Part shown: piece by piece, positions 17,622 through 26,164 of the stretch
Layout of the letters: each line of letters starts with the position of its first letter
How positions within the stretch are numbered: the first letter of the stretch is position 1
From: UKL13-2 sp044229235
GTDB lineage: Bacteria; Pseudomonadota; Gammaproteobacteria; Burkholderiales; Usitatibacteraceae
Length of the DNA: 64,000 bases
Assembly (NCBI GenBank): GCA_044229235.1
Contig: JBGATH010000006.1
Location: 85,133 to 149,132, forward strand
Direction: 5' to 3'
Notes under the pieces: generated by a model
What the model saw: the letters and a program-made list of their open reading frames with translations, nothing else
The model's database searches: none
Told to the model about the DNA's origin: nothing
Program-made: the position numbers and the translations under genes

Positions 17622-19199
17622 ATGAAAATAGTCCTTTGCTGTGGCGAGGCGAATGCGGGTCTGCAGGAAGTACACCAGCTGTTGGGTGAAGCGGGCGTCG
17701 CGAATGCCCTGCCATCGCGGCAGCGTGGTATGGCTCCTGCCGAGTTTCTCGCGGAAATGTTTGCCGCCCACGAGCTTGATCGCGACGGCACCACTGTCTC
17801 TGCGCAACTGGCGCCCGGCAGGCTTTGGCACGAGTTGGCTGCCGACATGTTCGTCGCCAACCTCGCCGTTCCAGCCTGGGGATGGGCCGATGTCCGCAAC
17901 TTGTGGACGATGGAATTCTGGGCCGAGTTTGATTCGCAGATCCGATTCGTGCTGGCCTACACCTCGCCCGAACAGGCGCTGGGCATCGCGCTGGGACAGC
18001 GACCGATGTCCGCGCCGGAATGCGCGACTTTTCTCGACAGCTGGACGCAGCAGAACGACGAGCTGCTGCACTTCTATCATCGGCACGAGGCACGTTGCGT
18101 GCTGGTGAACAGCGCCGCCGCGCGATGCGCTCCCGGCAGATTCCTCGAAATCGTTGGGCCGAAGCTGGGGCTGGCGCTGCACGCACCCGCAGATTCGGCG
18201 GCAGGCGTCGGCATCGGGGCGAATGCGCTGCACGCGACGCTTGCCCGGCCGCTGGTAAGCGAGCTGGGCGCTGCTGCGGAATTGTTCCGGGAACTTGAAA
18301 GCTCGGCGGATCTCGATGGTGCCGTCCTCGCCACCGACGGCATGGAGGCATTGGCCGCGTGGCAGGAATACCTCCGCCTGAATACACAACTGGGAGAGGC
18401 TGGCCGGGCATTGGATGAGAGCCGGCGGCAGTGGTCGCTTCAGCAATCCGAACTGGATGCGCTGCGCCAGCAAATGGAGGTGACGCAGGCTGCCGCGTGG
18501 GCGGGTGAGGCCGAATGGCGGACGCGCGAAACCTTGCTGGTATCCCGACTGACGGAACAGGAGGCCGCCTTGCTGCAATCGCGCACCGAGTGCGCAGCCG
18601 CCAACGACGGTCTCGCACCGCTGCAGGCGGAAATGGCGCGGCTCACCGAAGAAAACGAACTGCTACTGATGCAGCTGCACCAGATGCAGGACGAGCTGGC
18701 GCACTACACCGCCGAAAACCAGCAACTGCTGGACAGGCTGGAGCAGCCGATGCGCCGTCCCGCCGAGGTCTACTCCCCGCTCTACCAGAAGACGGAAACC
18801 TTCATCGACCTCACGGGTGAGATCGACGGTGAGAACTGGTATTACGCCGAACACGATGGGCGCTGGGCCGGGCCGGAGCGGCTCAGCACATTGCGCATCG
18901 CGCCGCTAAAGCCGGGCGAGTACGCGCTGACGATGGACATCGTCGATGCCAAGGCACCAGACATACTCAATGGCATGCAAGTGAGCATCAACGGCATGCC
19001 GCTATCGCTGGACTTCAACGGCGAGGGTGTGGTTGCGCTGGTGACGGCGCGGTTCCTCTCCGAGGTGGTGCCGCCGGGGAATGCGTGGGAATTCCAGCTC
19101 AAGTTTCCGCGGCTGATTTCGCCAGCCGAGCACGGCTCGGACGACTTGCGTGTCCTCGCGGTGCGGATGCGGTCATTGAAGTTGCGGCAGATTGTCTGA
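17622..19199 (+). CDS. Sulfotransferase-like protein with coiled coil and C-terminal beta module
   Basis: A 525-aa protein with three visible parts. Residues 1-210 resemble polysaccharide-cluster sulfotransferases (FRFVLAYTSPEQAL-like helix, then SWTQQNDELLHFYHRHEARCVLVN). The expected N-terminal P-loop for PAPS is not evident in MKIVLCCGEANAG, so activity is doubtful. Residues about 245-375 are a coiled coil rich in E, Q, L and A. Residues about 390-525 form a beta-rich module (FIDLTGEIDGENWYYAE to LISPAEHGSDDLRVLAVRMRSL). That module recurs at the N-terminus of the methyltransferase protein starting at 26161 and may bind carbohydrate. The gene sits just after the export lipoprotein and before another long coiled-coil gene, so a role in glycan modification, or in organising synthesis and export, is likely. 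The start is ATG with no strong ribosome site. Confidence 0.7.
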   Translation: MKIVLCCGEANAGLQEVHQLLGEAGVANALPSRQRGMAPAEFLAEMFAAHELDRDGTTVSAQLAPGRLWHELAADMFVANLAVPAWGWADVRNLWTMEFWAEFDSQIRFVLAYTSPEQALGIALGQRPMSAPECATFLDSWTQQNDELLHFYHRHEARCVLVNSAAARCAPGRFLEIVGPKLGLALHAPADSAAGVGIGANALHATLARPLVSELGAAAELFRELESSADLDGAVLATDGMEALAAWQEYLRLNTQLGEAGRALDESRRQWSLQQSELDALRQQMEVTQAAAWAGEAEWRTRETLLVSRLTEQEAALLQSRTECAAANDGLAPLQAEMARLTEENELLLMQLHQMQDELAHYTAENQQLLDRLEQPMRRPAEVYSPLYQKTETFIDLTGEIDGENWYYAEHDGRWAGPERLSTLRIAPLKPGEYALTMDIVDAKAPDILNGMQVSINGMPLSLDFNGEGVVALVTARFLSEVVPPGNAWEFQLKFPRLISPAEHGSDDLRVLAVRMRSLKLRQIV

Positions 19200-19218
19200 T
19201 CGTCACGGAATCGAACTG

Positions 19219-21540
19219 ATGGCGCCTACGCAACCGCACACCGGTCTTCAGCAGTGGCTGGATCACCTCAGCGTGTTGTTTCCTGGCGAGGCGGTGGTGC
19301 ACGTTGGGGCGGGCAGCGGATTTGCAGCGAGCCGCTATGCGCAGTGGCACGTGCCGCAGGTGATGTTGTTCGAGGCCGATGCCGGGCTCGCCCGAAAAAT
19401 CCCTGACTCGATCAGCGCCCACAGGGGGTGGATCGCGCGCGATGCGCTCGTTGGCGCGAGCGTGGGTGAGCAGGCTTTCTACGTTGCGACCAATCCCAAT
19501 GAAAGTGGCGTGATCGAGCCGGAGTCGCTGACGTTCCTCTGGCGCAACCTGCGTGCGCGCGAGCGGCGCATGCTGCCGGTTACGACCGTGGATACAGCGC
19601 TGGTGGAAGCCGGCTGGAAATCGGACGTGGTCGACTGGCTGGTAGTGGACTGCCTCCCGTCGCTGCCGGTGCTGCAGGGCGCCGCCGGCAGTCTCGCCAG
19701 TTGCGATGTGGTGCTGGCGCGCGTGCTTTTGGGCAGTGCGGCGGGCCCTGCCGGCGCCGGGGTTGCCGAGGTCGACTCCTTTCTTGCCGGCTTGGGGTTC
19801 CGGAGTGTTGCGCGGGTGGAGGAGCGGCTGCCCGCCCTAGCCACGGCCATTTACGTACGCGACTGGAAGCGAACACGGCCTGCAGAAACGTCGGTTGCCG
19901 ATGAGGGTGTGTTGTTACGTGAGTCCGCGATTGCACAGGCGCGGACCGACGCCGAGGCGATGCTTGCATCGATGGCGGACAAGCTGGCAGACGCGAACGA
20001 ACGCCTCGCCACCAGCGAAGCCCGGGCGGAGGCGCTGGCGCAATTGAACCGCAATCAGGAACAGGGCATTGCCGCGCGCGAGGCCGAGGTCGCTGAACTC
20101 AAGACCATGATTACGGAAAGGGACACCGCGCTCGCCGAGTTGCGCAAAGGCCTCACGGACAAGGACGCGAAGGTTGCAGAACACAACCGTTTGATGGCGG
20201 GAATGGAATCGCAAGTTGCCTCGCTCCAGGCGCAGCTCGGGCGCCAGACGCGCGAGCACGACGACGAGGCCCTGCTGCAGGCCCTGCAGCTTGCAGAAAG
20301 CAAGGCATCCTTGGCGCAAGCCGTGCAGATTCAGGCGCGGCTGGAAAATCGCATCACCGAACAGCAGACGCGCATTGACGAACTGACGCGCGGCACCCAG
20401 GAACAAACCGAACTCGCGGCCCAGCGCGCCGAGCAGGTCACTCAACTCAATCGCGCCTGCGAGGAGCTGGTTCAACAGGCGACTCAGCGCCAGGCGCGGC
20501 TCGATGAGCTTGCCCGCGTGGTTGAGGAAGCCGCCAGCGATAAGGCCGCGCAGGCGTCGCAGATGGAATCCCTGCAGACGCAATTACGGGTGCTGCAAGC
20601 CGCGAAAGAGGAAGCCGAAAAGGCAGGCGGCGCGATTGCGACCGAACTGGAGCAGGCCCGTCAGGCGCTCAGGCAACGCGAGCAATCGATTGAAGAAGCC
20701 AATCATCGTATCAGCGCGCTGCAGGCCGGGCTCGCGGACGCGCAGCTGCAACGCGATGAGCATGCCTCGCGGATGGCGAACGAACAGGCGCGTGTGCAGC
20801 AGATGCTTGACGGCAAGTCTGCGCTGGATGCTGCGCTGTCCCGTCAGGGCCAGCTGCTGGCGGAACATGAGACCAGGAACGCGAAGCTGGCCGAGGAGCA
20901 TTTGCAACAACTGAATCTGGCTGCGCAGCGGCTGACTCAGGTCGAGGCTCTGCAGGCGGAGAAGGCTGCCGCGGTTGCATCCGCTGCCTCGCTGGCGAAT
21001 CTGGCTGCGCAGCGGCTGACGCAGGTCGAGGACCTGCAGGCGGAGAAGGCGGCGGCGGTTGCATCCGCTGCCTCGCTGGCGGGCGAAGTCGCGCGCTTGC
21101 AGGCGGCAGGCGAAGCCGAGCGCGCGAATGCCGCGGAACTTTCGGCGCACCTGCAGCGCATCGCGGCAGATAACGACGAACACGTGCGGCAGTCCGCCGC
21201 GCAGCTGGCGCAGTTTGAGCGACTGCGGGAGGAGAACGCGCAGGCGCTTGCCAGGATCGACTCCCAGCAGGCCGAGCTGGCCGGCGCCGCGGAGCTTGCT
21301 GATCGGCTGCAACGCATCTCGCGTGACCACGACGAGCATGCGCGGGTATCGCGCGAGCGGCTCGCGCACATCGAAAAATTGCTAGGCGAGGCCGAGGCGC
21401 GTAACGCACGCATCTCCCAGCTGGAGGCGGAGCGCGGCGAACTCGATTACCGCCAGCGCCTGCTCGACGAGGAACTGGTGAAGGCAGAAGCGCAGATCGA
21501 TCTCATCAAGGACGTGGTCCTGCGTGAAAAAGCATTCTGA
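19219..21540 (+). CDS. FkbM-like methyltransferase domain fused to a ~540-residue coiled coil
   Basis: About 773 aa. Residues 1-210 read as an FkbM-type methyltransferase fold: SAM-site-like VVHVGAGSG, LFEADAG, and LPVTTVDTAL before the core strand. The usual acidic D-x-E-G-x-E motif is replaced by VVDCLPSLPVLQGA, so the domain may be degenerate. Residues about 225-773 are an almost continuous coiled coil rich in A, E, Q, R and L, including a 28-residue tandem duplication. I chose ATG 19219 (GGAA at 8 nt) over the in-frame TTG at 19192, which would overlap the previous gene. A methyltransferase head on a long coiled coil recalls WbdD of E. coli O8/O9a, where the rod sets polysaccharide length in an ABC-exported system. 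The analogy is architectural, not a demonstrated homology. Confidence 0.75.
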   Translation: MAPTQPHTGLQQWLDHLSVLFPGEAVVHVGAGSGFAASRYAQWHVPQVMLFEADAGLARKIPDSISAHRGWIARDALVGASVGEQAFYVATNPNESGVIEPESLTFLWRNLRARERRMLPVTTVDTALVEAGWKSDVVDWLVVDCLPSLPVLQGAAGSLASCDVVLARVLLGSAAGPAGAGVAEVDSFLAGLGFRSVARVEERLPALATAIYVRDWKRTRPAETSVADEGVLLRESAIAQARTDAEAMLASMADKLADANERLATSEARAEALAQLNRNQEQGIAAREAEVAELKTMITERDTALAELRKGLTDKDAKVAEHNRLMAGMESQVASLQAQLGRQTREHDDEALLQALQLAESKASLAQAVQIQARLENRITEQQTRIDELTRGTQEQTELAAQRAEQVTQLNRACEELVQQATQRQARLDELARVVEEAASDKAAQASQMESLQTQLRVLQAAKEEAEKAGGAIATELEQARQALRQREQSIEEANHRISALQAGLADAQLQRDEHASRMANEQARVQQMLDGKSALDAALSRQGQLLAEHETRNAKLAEEHLQQLNLAAQRLTQVEALQAEKAAAVASAASLANLAAQRLTQVEDLQAEKAAAVASAASLAGEVARLQAAGEAERANAAELSAHLQRIAADNDEHVRQSAAQLAQFERLREENAQALARIDSQQAELAGAAELADRLQRISRDHDEHARVSRERLAHIEKLLGEAEARNARISQLEAERGELDYRQRLLDEELVKAEAQIDLIKDVVLREKAF
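20917..21084 (+). repeat. 84-bp in-frame tandem duplication in the coiled coil
   Basis: Two adjacent 84-bp copies (20917-21000 and 21001-21084) differ at 8 positions by direct comparison. Each encodes 28 residues beginning LAAQRLTQVE. Twenty-eight residues are exactly four heptads, so the duplication lengthens the rod without breaking coiled-coil phase. The high identity suggests a fairly recent event. Confidence 0.9.
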
Positions 21541-22888
21541 AATCAAGACGGCGAAACGCCGGCCCGCCGCGCGCAGGAAACCGGGTGTCACCGCAAGGCG
21601 GGGTGCGCGGGGACTGGAGGCTGATGCTGCGAATGCGGCTGCGGCAACGCGCGCCGACGATTCCGAATTGCTGCCGGTCATGGAAGGTTACGATGCGTCG
21701 GCGCTGTCGCAGGCAAAGACGCAGTGGTTCTTCGGCGAATGGGACGCGCTGGCCAGGTGTGACCTGGACCGCTTGCAGCATCATCCCGACCGCGATCGTC
21801 TGGCGTTGCTGGTGGCCGCGGCACAGCAGCAGCTGGGTGAACACGACAGTGCGCTCAAGTCTGCCCGTCTGGCGGTACAGTGGGGTTGCCGCCGCGACCT
21901 GCTCGCACAGGTGCTGATTGCGGGCGTGCACAACACGCTCGGTCGTGCCGCCGCATTGGGCCGTCAGGAAGCCCGTGCGGTGCGGCACTTTGAAAAGGCG
22001 GTGTCGGTAGGCGCATCTGCAGGCGGTTCTGCGGAATTGATGGGCCATGCCCGCTCGGTGCGGGAGGTCACCAAGCTTGGCCTCTTGCCCGACGCGGCAG
22101 CACTGATGGAAAAATCCCTGAAAACGGCCGCGAGTCTCGCGAAACGCCCGGTAGAACAGGACGCCAGGATTCGCATGCTGGAAGCCGAGGTTGAATTGCT
22201 CCGCGGTGGCCTGACCCTGGCAGCCCAGCGCAAGCAGCTGTACGCATCCGGCGGCAATCCGGCGGATGACCGCGAAGCGTCCACCTCGCAGCTCGGCCAG
22301 GACCTCTGGGTGCTGGAGCAAACCGGGTTCAAGCGCGGGGGCTATTTCGTGGAGTTCGGCGCAACCGACGGGGTGCTGCTCAGCAACACCTATCTGCTGG
22401 AACGCCGCTACGACTGGCAGGGCATTTGCGCCGAGCCACACCCGGATTTCTTTGCGAAGCTGCGCCGGAATCGGCGCTGCCGCGTTTCGGATGCGTGCGT
22501 GGCCGCGGAAAGCGGGCGCGACGTCGAATTCATCCTCGCTGACGAATATGGCGGCATCGCCGACTTCGCGGGGAACGACACGCATGCCGCGAAGCGCCAG
22601 GCGTACCGAAGCCTGGGCAAGGTGGTGCACATGCAGACGACCTCGCTCGATGAACTGCTCACCTCCAATCATGCGCCCCGCGACATCGACTACCTCAGCC
22701 TCGATACCGAAGGCAGCGAGTACGAAATCCTCAGGGCCTTTCCCTTTGAGCGCTGGCGCATTCAATGCATTACCGTCGAGCACAACTTTTCCGAAACGCG
22801 CGAGCCGATCCGCCGTCTGCTGGAGTCGAAGGGCTATCGTCGGCAGGAGGCGCAGTGGGATGATTGGTATCTTCTTGCCGGCGCATAG
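21524..22888 (+). CDS. FkbM-family methyltransferase with helical N-terminal region
   Basis: A 454-aa protein. A very basic N-terminus (residues 1-35) precedes a helical, TPR-like region (about 60-215) with a short coiled segment. The C-terminal FkbM methyltransferase domain (about 245-450) has GYFVEFGATDGVLLSNT as the SAM-binding loop, ICAEPHP at the ribose-binding strand and an intact DYLSLDTEGSEYEIL core. It would O-methylate a sugar or another part of the polysaccharide. The GTG start at 21524 overlaps the previous gene by 17 bp, indicating translational coupling with the coiled-coil protein. This copy keeps the core motif that the upstream FkbM-like domain has lost, so the two could work as active and structural partners; that is inference. 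Confidence 0.88.
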   Translation: MKKHSEIKTAKRRPAARRKPGVTARRGARGLEADAANAAAATRADDSELLPVMEGYDASALSQAKTQWFFGEWDALARCDLDRLQHHPDRDRLALLVAAAQQQLGEHDSALKSARLAVQWGCRRDLLAQVLIAGVHNTLGRAAALGRQEARAVRHFEKAVSVGASAGGSAELMGHARSVREVTKLGLLPDAAALMEKSLKTAASLAKRPVEQDARIRMLEAEVELLRGGLTLAAQRKQLYASGGNPADDREASTSQLGQDLWVLEQTGFKRGGYFVEFGATDGVLLSNTYLLERRYDWQGICAEPHPDFFAKLRRNRRCRVSDACVAAESGRDVEFILADEYGGIADFAGNDTHAAKRQAYRSLGKVVHMQTTSLDELLTSNHAPRDIDYLSLDTEGSEYEILRAFPFERWRIQCITVEHNFSETREPIRRLLESKGYRRQEAQWDDWYLLAGA

Positions 22889-22940
22889 CAATTCAAGGCG
22901 GGGGAAGAGGATTGCAGTGGGTTGTGGCTGACAAAAAGGG

Positions 22941-24980
22941 ATGTATCTAGCTATGAATGTCATGAACAACAAGCTTGGCCGCGTCAACCGGCATGACCTA
23001 GAGCGCGCAATAGCATTTATGGACGCTGCATCGCGGCGCCGCGCTATGAATATGGTCGAAAAAGTCCACGATGAACGCGCGCAGCGCGAGACTATTGTCG
23101 CTTTGATGCAAGGGCTCGGTGACAAGGGAACTACTATTGGCGAGCGCGTAGTACTCTTTTCCCTGAACGCGTTGTATCGGAACTGGCGCTTTGGATCAAT
23201 CGAGGAACGGACCGATGCAATTCGTGAAATCGCATGGGTGCGAGCGAAGCTTGCCGCGCGTATTGTTGACGATCGTGTCAGCGTTAGGAGCGGCTCGCGG
23301 AAAACGAGTGAGACAGACATGGAGTCGGAGGGTGCCGCTTCGTCTGTCGACTCAATTGCCGAAGCAGTCGGGCTCGCGTACAAGCTTTGCTTTGGACTTC
23401 TACCGCCAGCGGAAGTACTGGCGGCCACGCGCAATCGCTGCCTCGATGACGATTCTTTTGCGACATGGCTGGCAGAAATTCATGCTACCGATGAATCGCA
23501 ACGCTTTAGAAAGGCTAGCTGGACAGTACTAAATCCCCCGCCGAGAGACCTGGCGGCATTGATCAGCGAAGATGTGATAGCGAAGGGCATAGTCCTAACG
23601 TATCAGTTGACGGTTGGGCGAACGCCCGTCCTCGCCGAAATTGATATCTGGAAGGGAAACTTTCGTAACGGGCTCAGTTTTGCTGACTTTTTGCGCGGCA
23701 TGCATAGCGGGGAGGAGGCCTTGAGATACCAAAAGGGAAATCTAGCCAATATTTCGGACGGGAAGCTGGTGCAAATGATCTACGAGTCGATACTTGGCTA
23801 TGGGGTTGGTCCGCGTGAACTGTCGGTCTGGGTAAGAGAACTCGAACGAGGCGCGGTAGAGCGTGAAGATATTCTCAAGAGCATCTTCAAGAAATTTGCC
23901 GTCTCTGTAGCAGACAACGCTCACGCTCAAGCAGAAGAGTTGCACAACGCATTAGTTTGCAGCATTGCCTGTACCGGCGAGCAACTAACCGTCGCCAGGT
24001 GGAATGAGCGCGCCGCAGAACTCGCCGAAGTAGTCAACATTCAGGGGGCAGAGCCGGAAACGCCGCATGCACGCTTTTCCATTCTGGCTAAGCCCGGAAT
24101 ACTAATTACTGCTATCGCGAGTTTGTACCGCGGCGGCAAATACATTGAGCAGTTCATGGACAATATTACTTCTCAAACGCGATTTCGCGATTACGCGGAA
24201 CTGGTGATAGTTGACGCGGACTCACCCGAGAACGAAGCGGCAGTGATAGCTCGTTACCTAAGGGATTTCCCGCAAATTGTATACAAGCGGATGAACTATA
24301 GGATCGGCATTTACGATGCGTGGAATGTTGGTGCGCAGTTGGCAAGAGGGAAATATCTCACCAACACCAATCTGGATGACATACGCCGAAATGACTCGCT
24401 TGAGCTGCAGGCCGCAACCTTGGAAAACCTCCCGTTTGTCGACGTCGTATATCAGGATTTCTTTTACACATTTGACCCAAAACTGAGCTTTGAAGAGATT
24501 GCCAAGTTCGGATTTAAGAGCAATTTGCCAGTTGTCACGACCATGAACATGATGGATTTTAACTCGCCGCACAATGCACCCATGTGGCGAAAGAGCCTTC
24601 ACACCGAGTTGGGGTACTTCGATACGACATTCAAGTCGGCTGGCGACTATGACTTCTGGATGCGATGTCTCCTTGCTGGGAAGACGTTCTATAAGCTGAA
24701 CGACGCACATGTCGTCTATTACCAAAACCCGGAAGGCATCTCAACGCGGCCGGACACCAAAGGCGTACAGGAAGGGCGACGAATCTTCAAAGCTTATGCG
24801 AGGCGACTGATTCCTGAATGTGCTGTGATGCCAACGGAGGAGTTCCTTGGGTTAAGTTCGTACATGCCGGAAAGGCCGGCAGGAGAAAGGATCAGTCGAT
24901 ACGCGATGGCGCAGAGCGCGCTGAGAAATGTCGGCATGAGATCGAAGTATCTGCCGGGACGGCTTGGTGACGAACAATGA
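22941..24980 (+). CDS. Glycosyltransferase family 2 with N-terminal DUF4214-like helical repeats
   Basis: A 679-aa protein. The C-terminal half (about 380-640) is a GT-A glycosyltransferase of family 2: ITAIASLYRGGKYIEQFMDN at the start, LVIVDADSPENE, the metal-binding region NTNLDDIRRND, and AGDYDFWMRCLLAGKTF at the acceptor side. The first 370 residues are helical. They include three segments of the type YxLxxGxxPxxxE..xW...L....S, which resemble DUF4214 or phycobilisome-linker-like repeats (near 145-195, 215-265 and 275-325). It would add a sugar from an NDP donor at the cytoplasmic face during capsule synthesis. The start is uncertain: ATG 22941 abuts an AAAGGG, while ATG 22953 has 12-nt spacing. 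Base composition is more AT-rich than upstream genes. It overlaps the next gene by ATGA. Confidence 0.85.
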   Translation: MYLAMNVMNNKLGRVNRHDLERAIAFMDAASRRRAMNMVEKVHDERAQRETIVALMQGLGDKGTTIGERVVLFSLNALYRNWRFGSIEERTDAIREIAWVRAKLAARIVDDRVSVRSGSRKTSETDMESEGAASSVDSIAEAVGLAYKLCFGLLPPAEVLAATRNRCLDDDSFATWLAEIHATDESQRFRKASWTVLNPPPRDLAALISEDVIAKGIVLTYQLTVGRTPVLAEIDIWKGNFRNGLSFADFLRGMHSGEEALRYQKGNLANISDGKLVQMIYESILGYGVGPRELSVWVRELERGAVEREDILKSIFKKFAVSVADNAHAQAEELHNALVCSIACTGEQLTVARWNERAAELAEVVNIQGAEPETPHARFSILAKPGILITAIASLYRGGKYIEQFMDNITSQTRFRDYAELVIVDADSPENEAAVIARYLRDFPQIVYKRMNYRIGIYDAWNVGAQLARGKYLTNTNLDDIRRNDSLELQAATLENLPFVDVVYQDFFYTFDPKLSFEEIAKFGFKSNLPVVTTMNMMDFNSPHNAPMWRKSLHTELGYFDTTFKSAGDYDFWMRCLLAGKTFYKLNDAHVVYYQNPEGISTRPDTKGVQEGRRIFKAYARRLIPECAVMPTEEFLGLSSYMPERPAGERISRYAMAQSALRNVGMRSKYLPGRLGDEQ

Positions 24981-26164
24981 AACTGTTAGTCGACGGAATA
25001 TTCAACCGAATAAGCAACACAGGGATCTCACGCGTATGGCAATCAATGTTGCCGCTGCTCGCGAGTGAACATGGCATTGAGGTGCTGGTACTGGACCGCG
25101 GCGGGATGAGGAAAGAACCTGGCGTTACCTACATTCCATTTGGCACTACGTCATATTCGGCGCACTCAACTTTCAACTACTGCCCGGCAGATTCATTCCT
25201 AATACAGCAGATTTGCGATCACTATTCCATTGATGTCTTTACGTCGACTTTCTATACGAGCCCGATTCGAACGCCGACCGTACTTGTGATCTACGACATG
25301 ATTCCCGAACTATTCGATTTCAATCTTAAGCAGAGCGTGATGATGGAAAAGGAAATGGCTATCAGTTACGCTCAGCGTTACGTGTGCATATCGGAGTGCA
25401 CGAAACGAGATCTCATTTCCTTCTATCCAGAGATACCTGAAAGCCATGTGAAGGTTGCCTATTGTGGAGTTGATCGGCAGATCTTCCACCGCCGAAGCCA
25501 GGCTGAGATTGAGGAGTTTAAGATCCGATGGAGGCTTTCTCGCCCCTATTTTCTCTTCGTGGGGTCACGCATTCAACACGGCGGTTACAAGAATAGCAAG
25601 CTATTCTTTGATGCGTTGAAATCGGTTCACCCAGCGGATTTTGACGTCATGTGCGTTGGCGGGGAGCACAACATTGAGCGTACTGTACTCGAAGGGCTCC
25701 CTGCCGAAATGTGCTGCAGGCGAGTCGATCTGACTGACGTTGATCTCGCTATTGCGTATTCGGCAGCCGAGGCGCTGGTCTACCCGTCTTTGTATGAGGG
25801 CTTTGGTATGCCGGTCATTGAGGCAATGGCCTGTGCCTGTCCGGTGATTACGACGCACTGTGGCGCTCTTCGCGAGGCTGCCGGCTCCGCAGCGTGTGTC
25901 ATTTCCGGCACATCGATCCCAGAGATGGCTGAGGCACTGACGAGTGTGCGTGTCCGTTCGCGTCAGGAAGAATTACGCGCCGCCGGCCTCATTCACGCTT
26001 CTGCTTTTGATTGGGGGAAAATTGCCGAAGTGTTTGCGGGCGAGTGCCGCATGGCAATGAGCGAGGTGGCAGCTGGAAGCTACAAAGAGTTCTTCAAGTT
26101 GTGGGCTGAGCATCGCGCGATCCAAGCGGGTGTGGACTACGAGTGGATTCCGCCGATTCAATGA
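24977..26164 (+). CDS. Glycosyltransferase family 4 (GT-B fold)
   Basis: A 395-aa retaining-type glycosyltransferase. The N-terminal Rossmann domain starts MKLLVDGIFNRISNTGISRVW, and the C-terminal nucleotide-sugar domain has YFLFVGSRIQHGGYKN, EGFGMPVIEAMACACPVIT (the E-x7-E motif) and an AYSAAEALVYPSLYEGF lead-in. It resembles mannosyl/rhamnosyl-type GT4 enzymes, but the donor cannot be read from sequence. Its ATG overlaps the GT2 stop (ATGA) and its stop overlaps the next start the same way, so the three genes are probably translationally coupled. Composition is AT-rich relative to flanks, in keeping with a transferred serotype cassette. Confidence 0.9.
   Translation: MKLLVDGIFNRISNTGISRVWQSMLPLLASEHGIEVLVLDRGGMRKEPGVTYIPFGTTSYSAHSTFNYCPADSFLIQQICDHYSIDVFTSTFYTSPIRTPTVLVIYDMIPELFDFNLKQSVMMEKEMAISYAQRYVCISECTKRDLISFYPEIPESHVKVAYCGVDRQIFHRRSQAEIEEFKIRWRLSRPYFLFVGSRIQHGGYKNSKLFFDALKSVHPADFDVMCVGGEHNIERTVLEGLPAEMCCRRVDLTDVDLAIAYSAAEALVYPSLYEGFGMPVIEAMACACPVITTHCGALREAAGSAACVISGTSIPEMAEALTSVRVRSRQEELRAAGLIHASAFDWGKIAEVFAGECRMAMSEVAAGSYKEFFKLWAEHRAIQAGVDYEWIPPIQ

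Noticed and set aside
21506..23434. 642-aa minus-strand open frame
   Set aside because: It runs over the FkbM gene and into the next gene without regard to their boundaries and has no recognisable domain.
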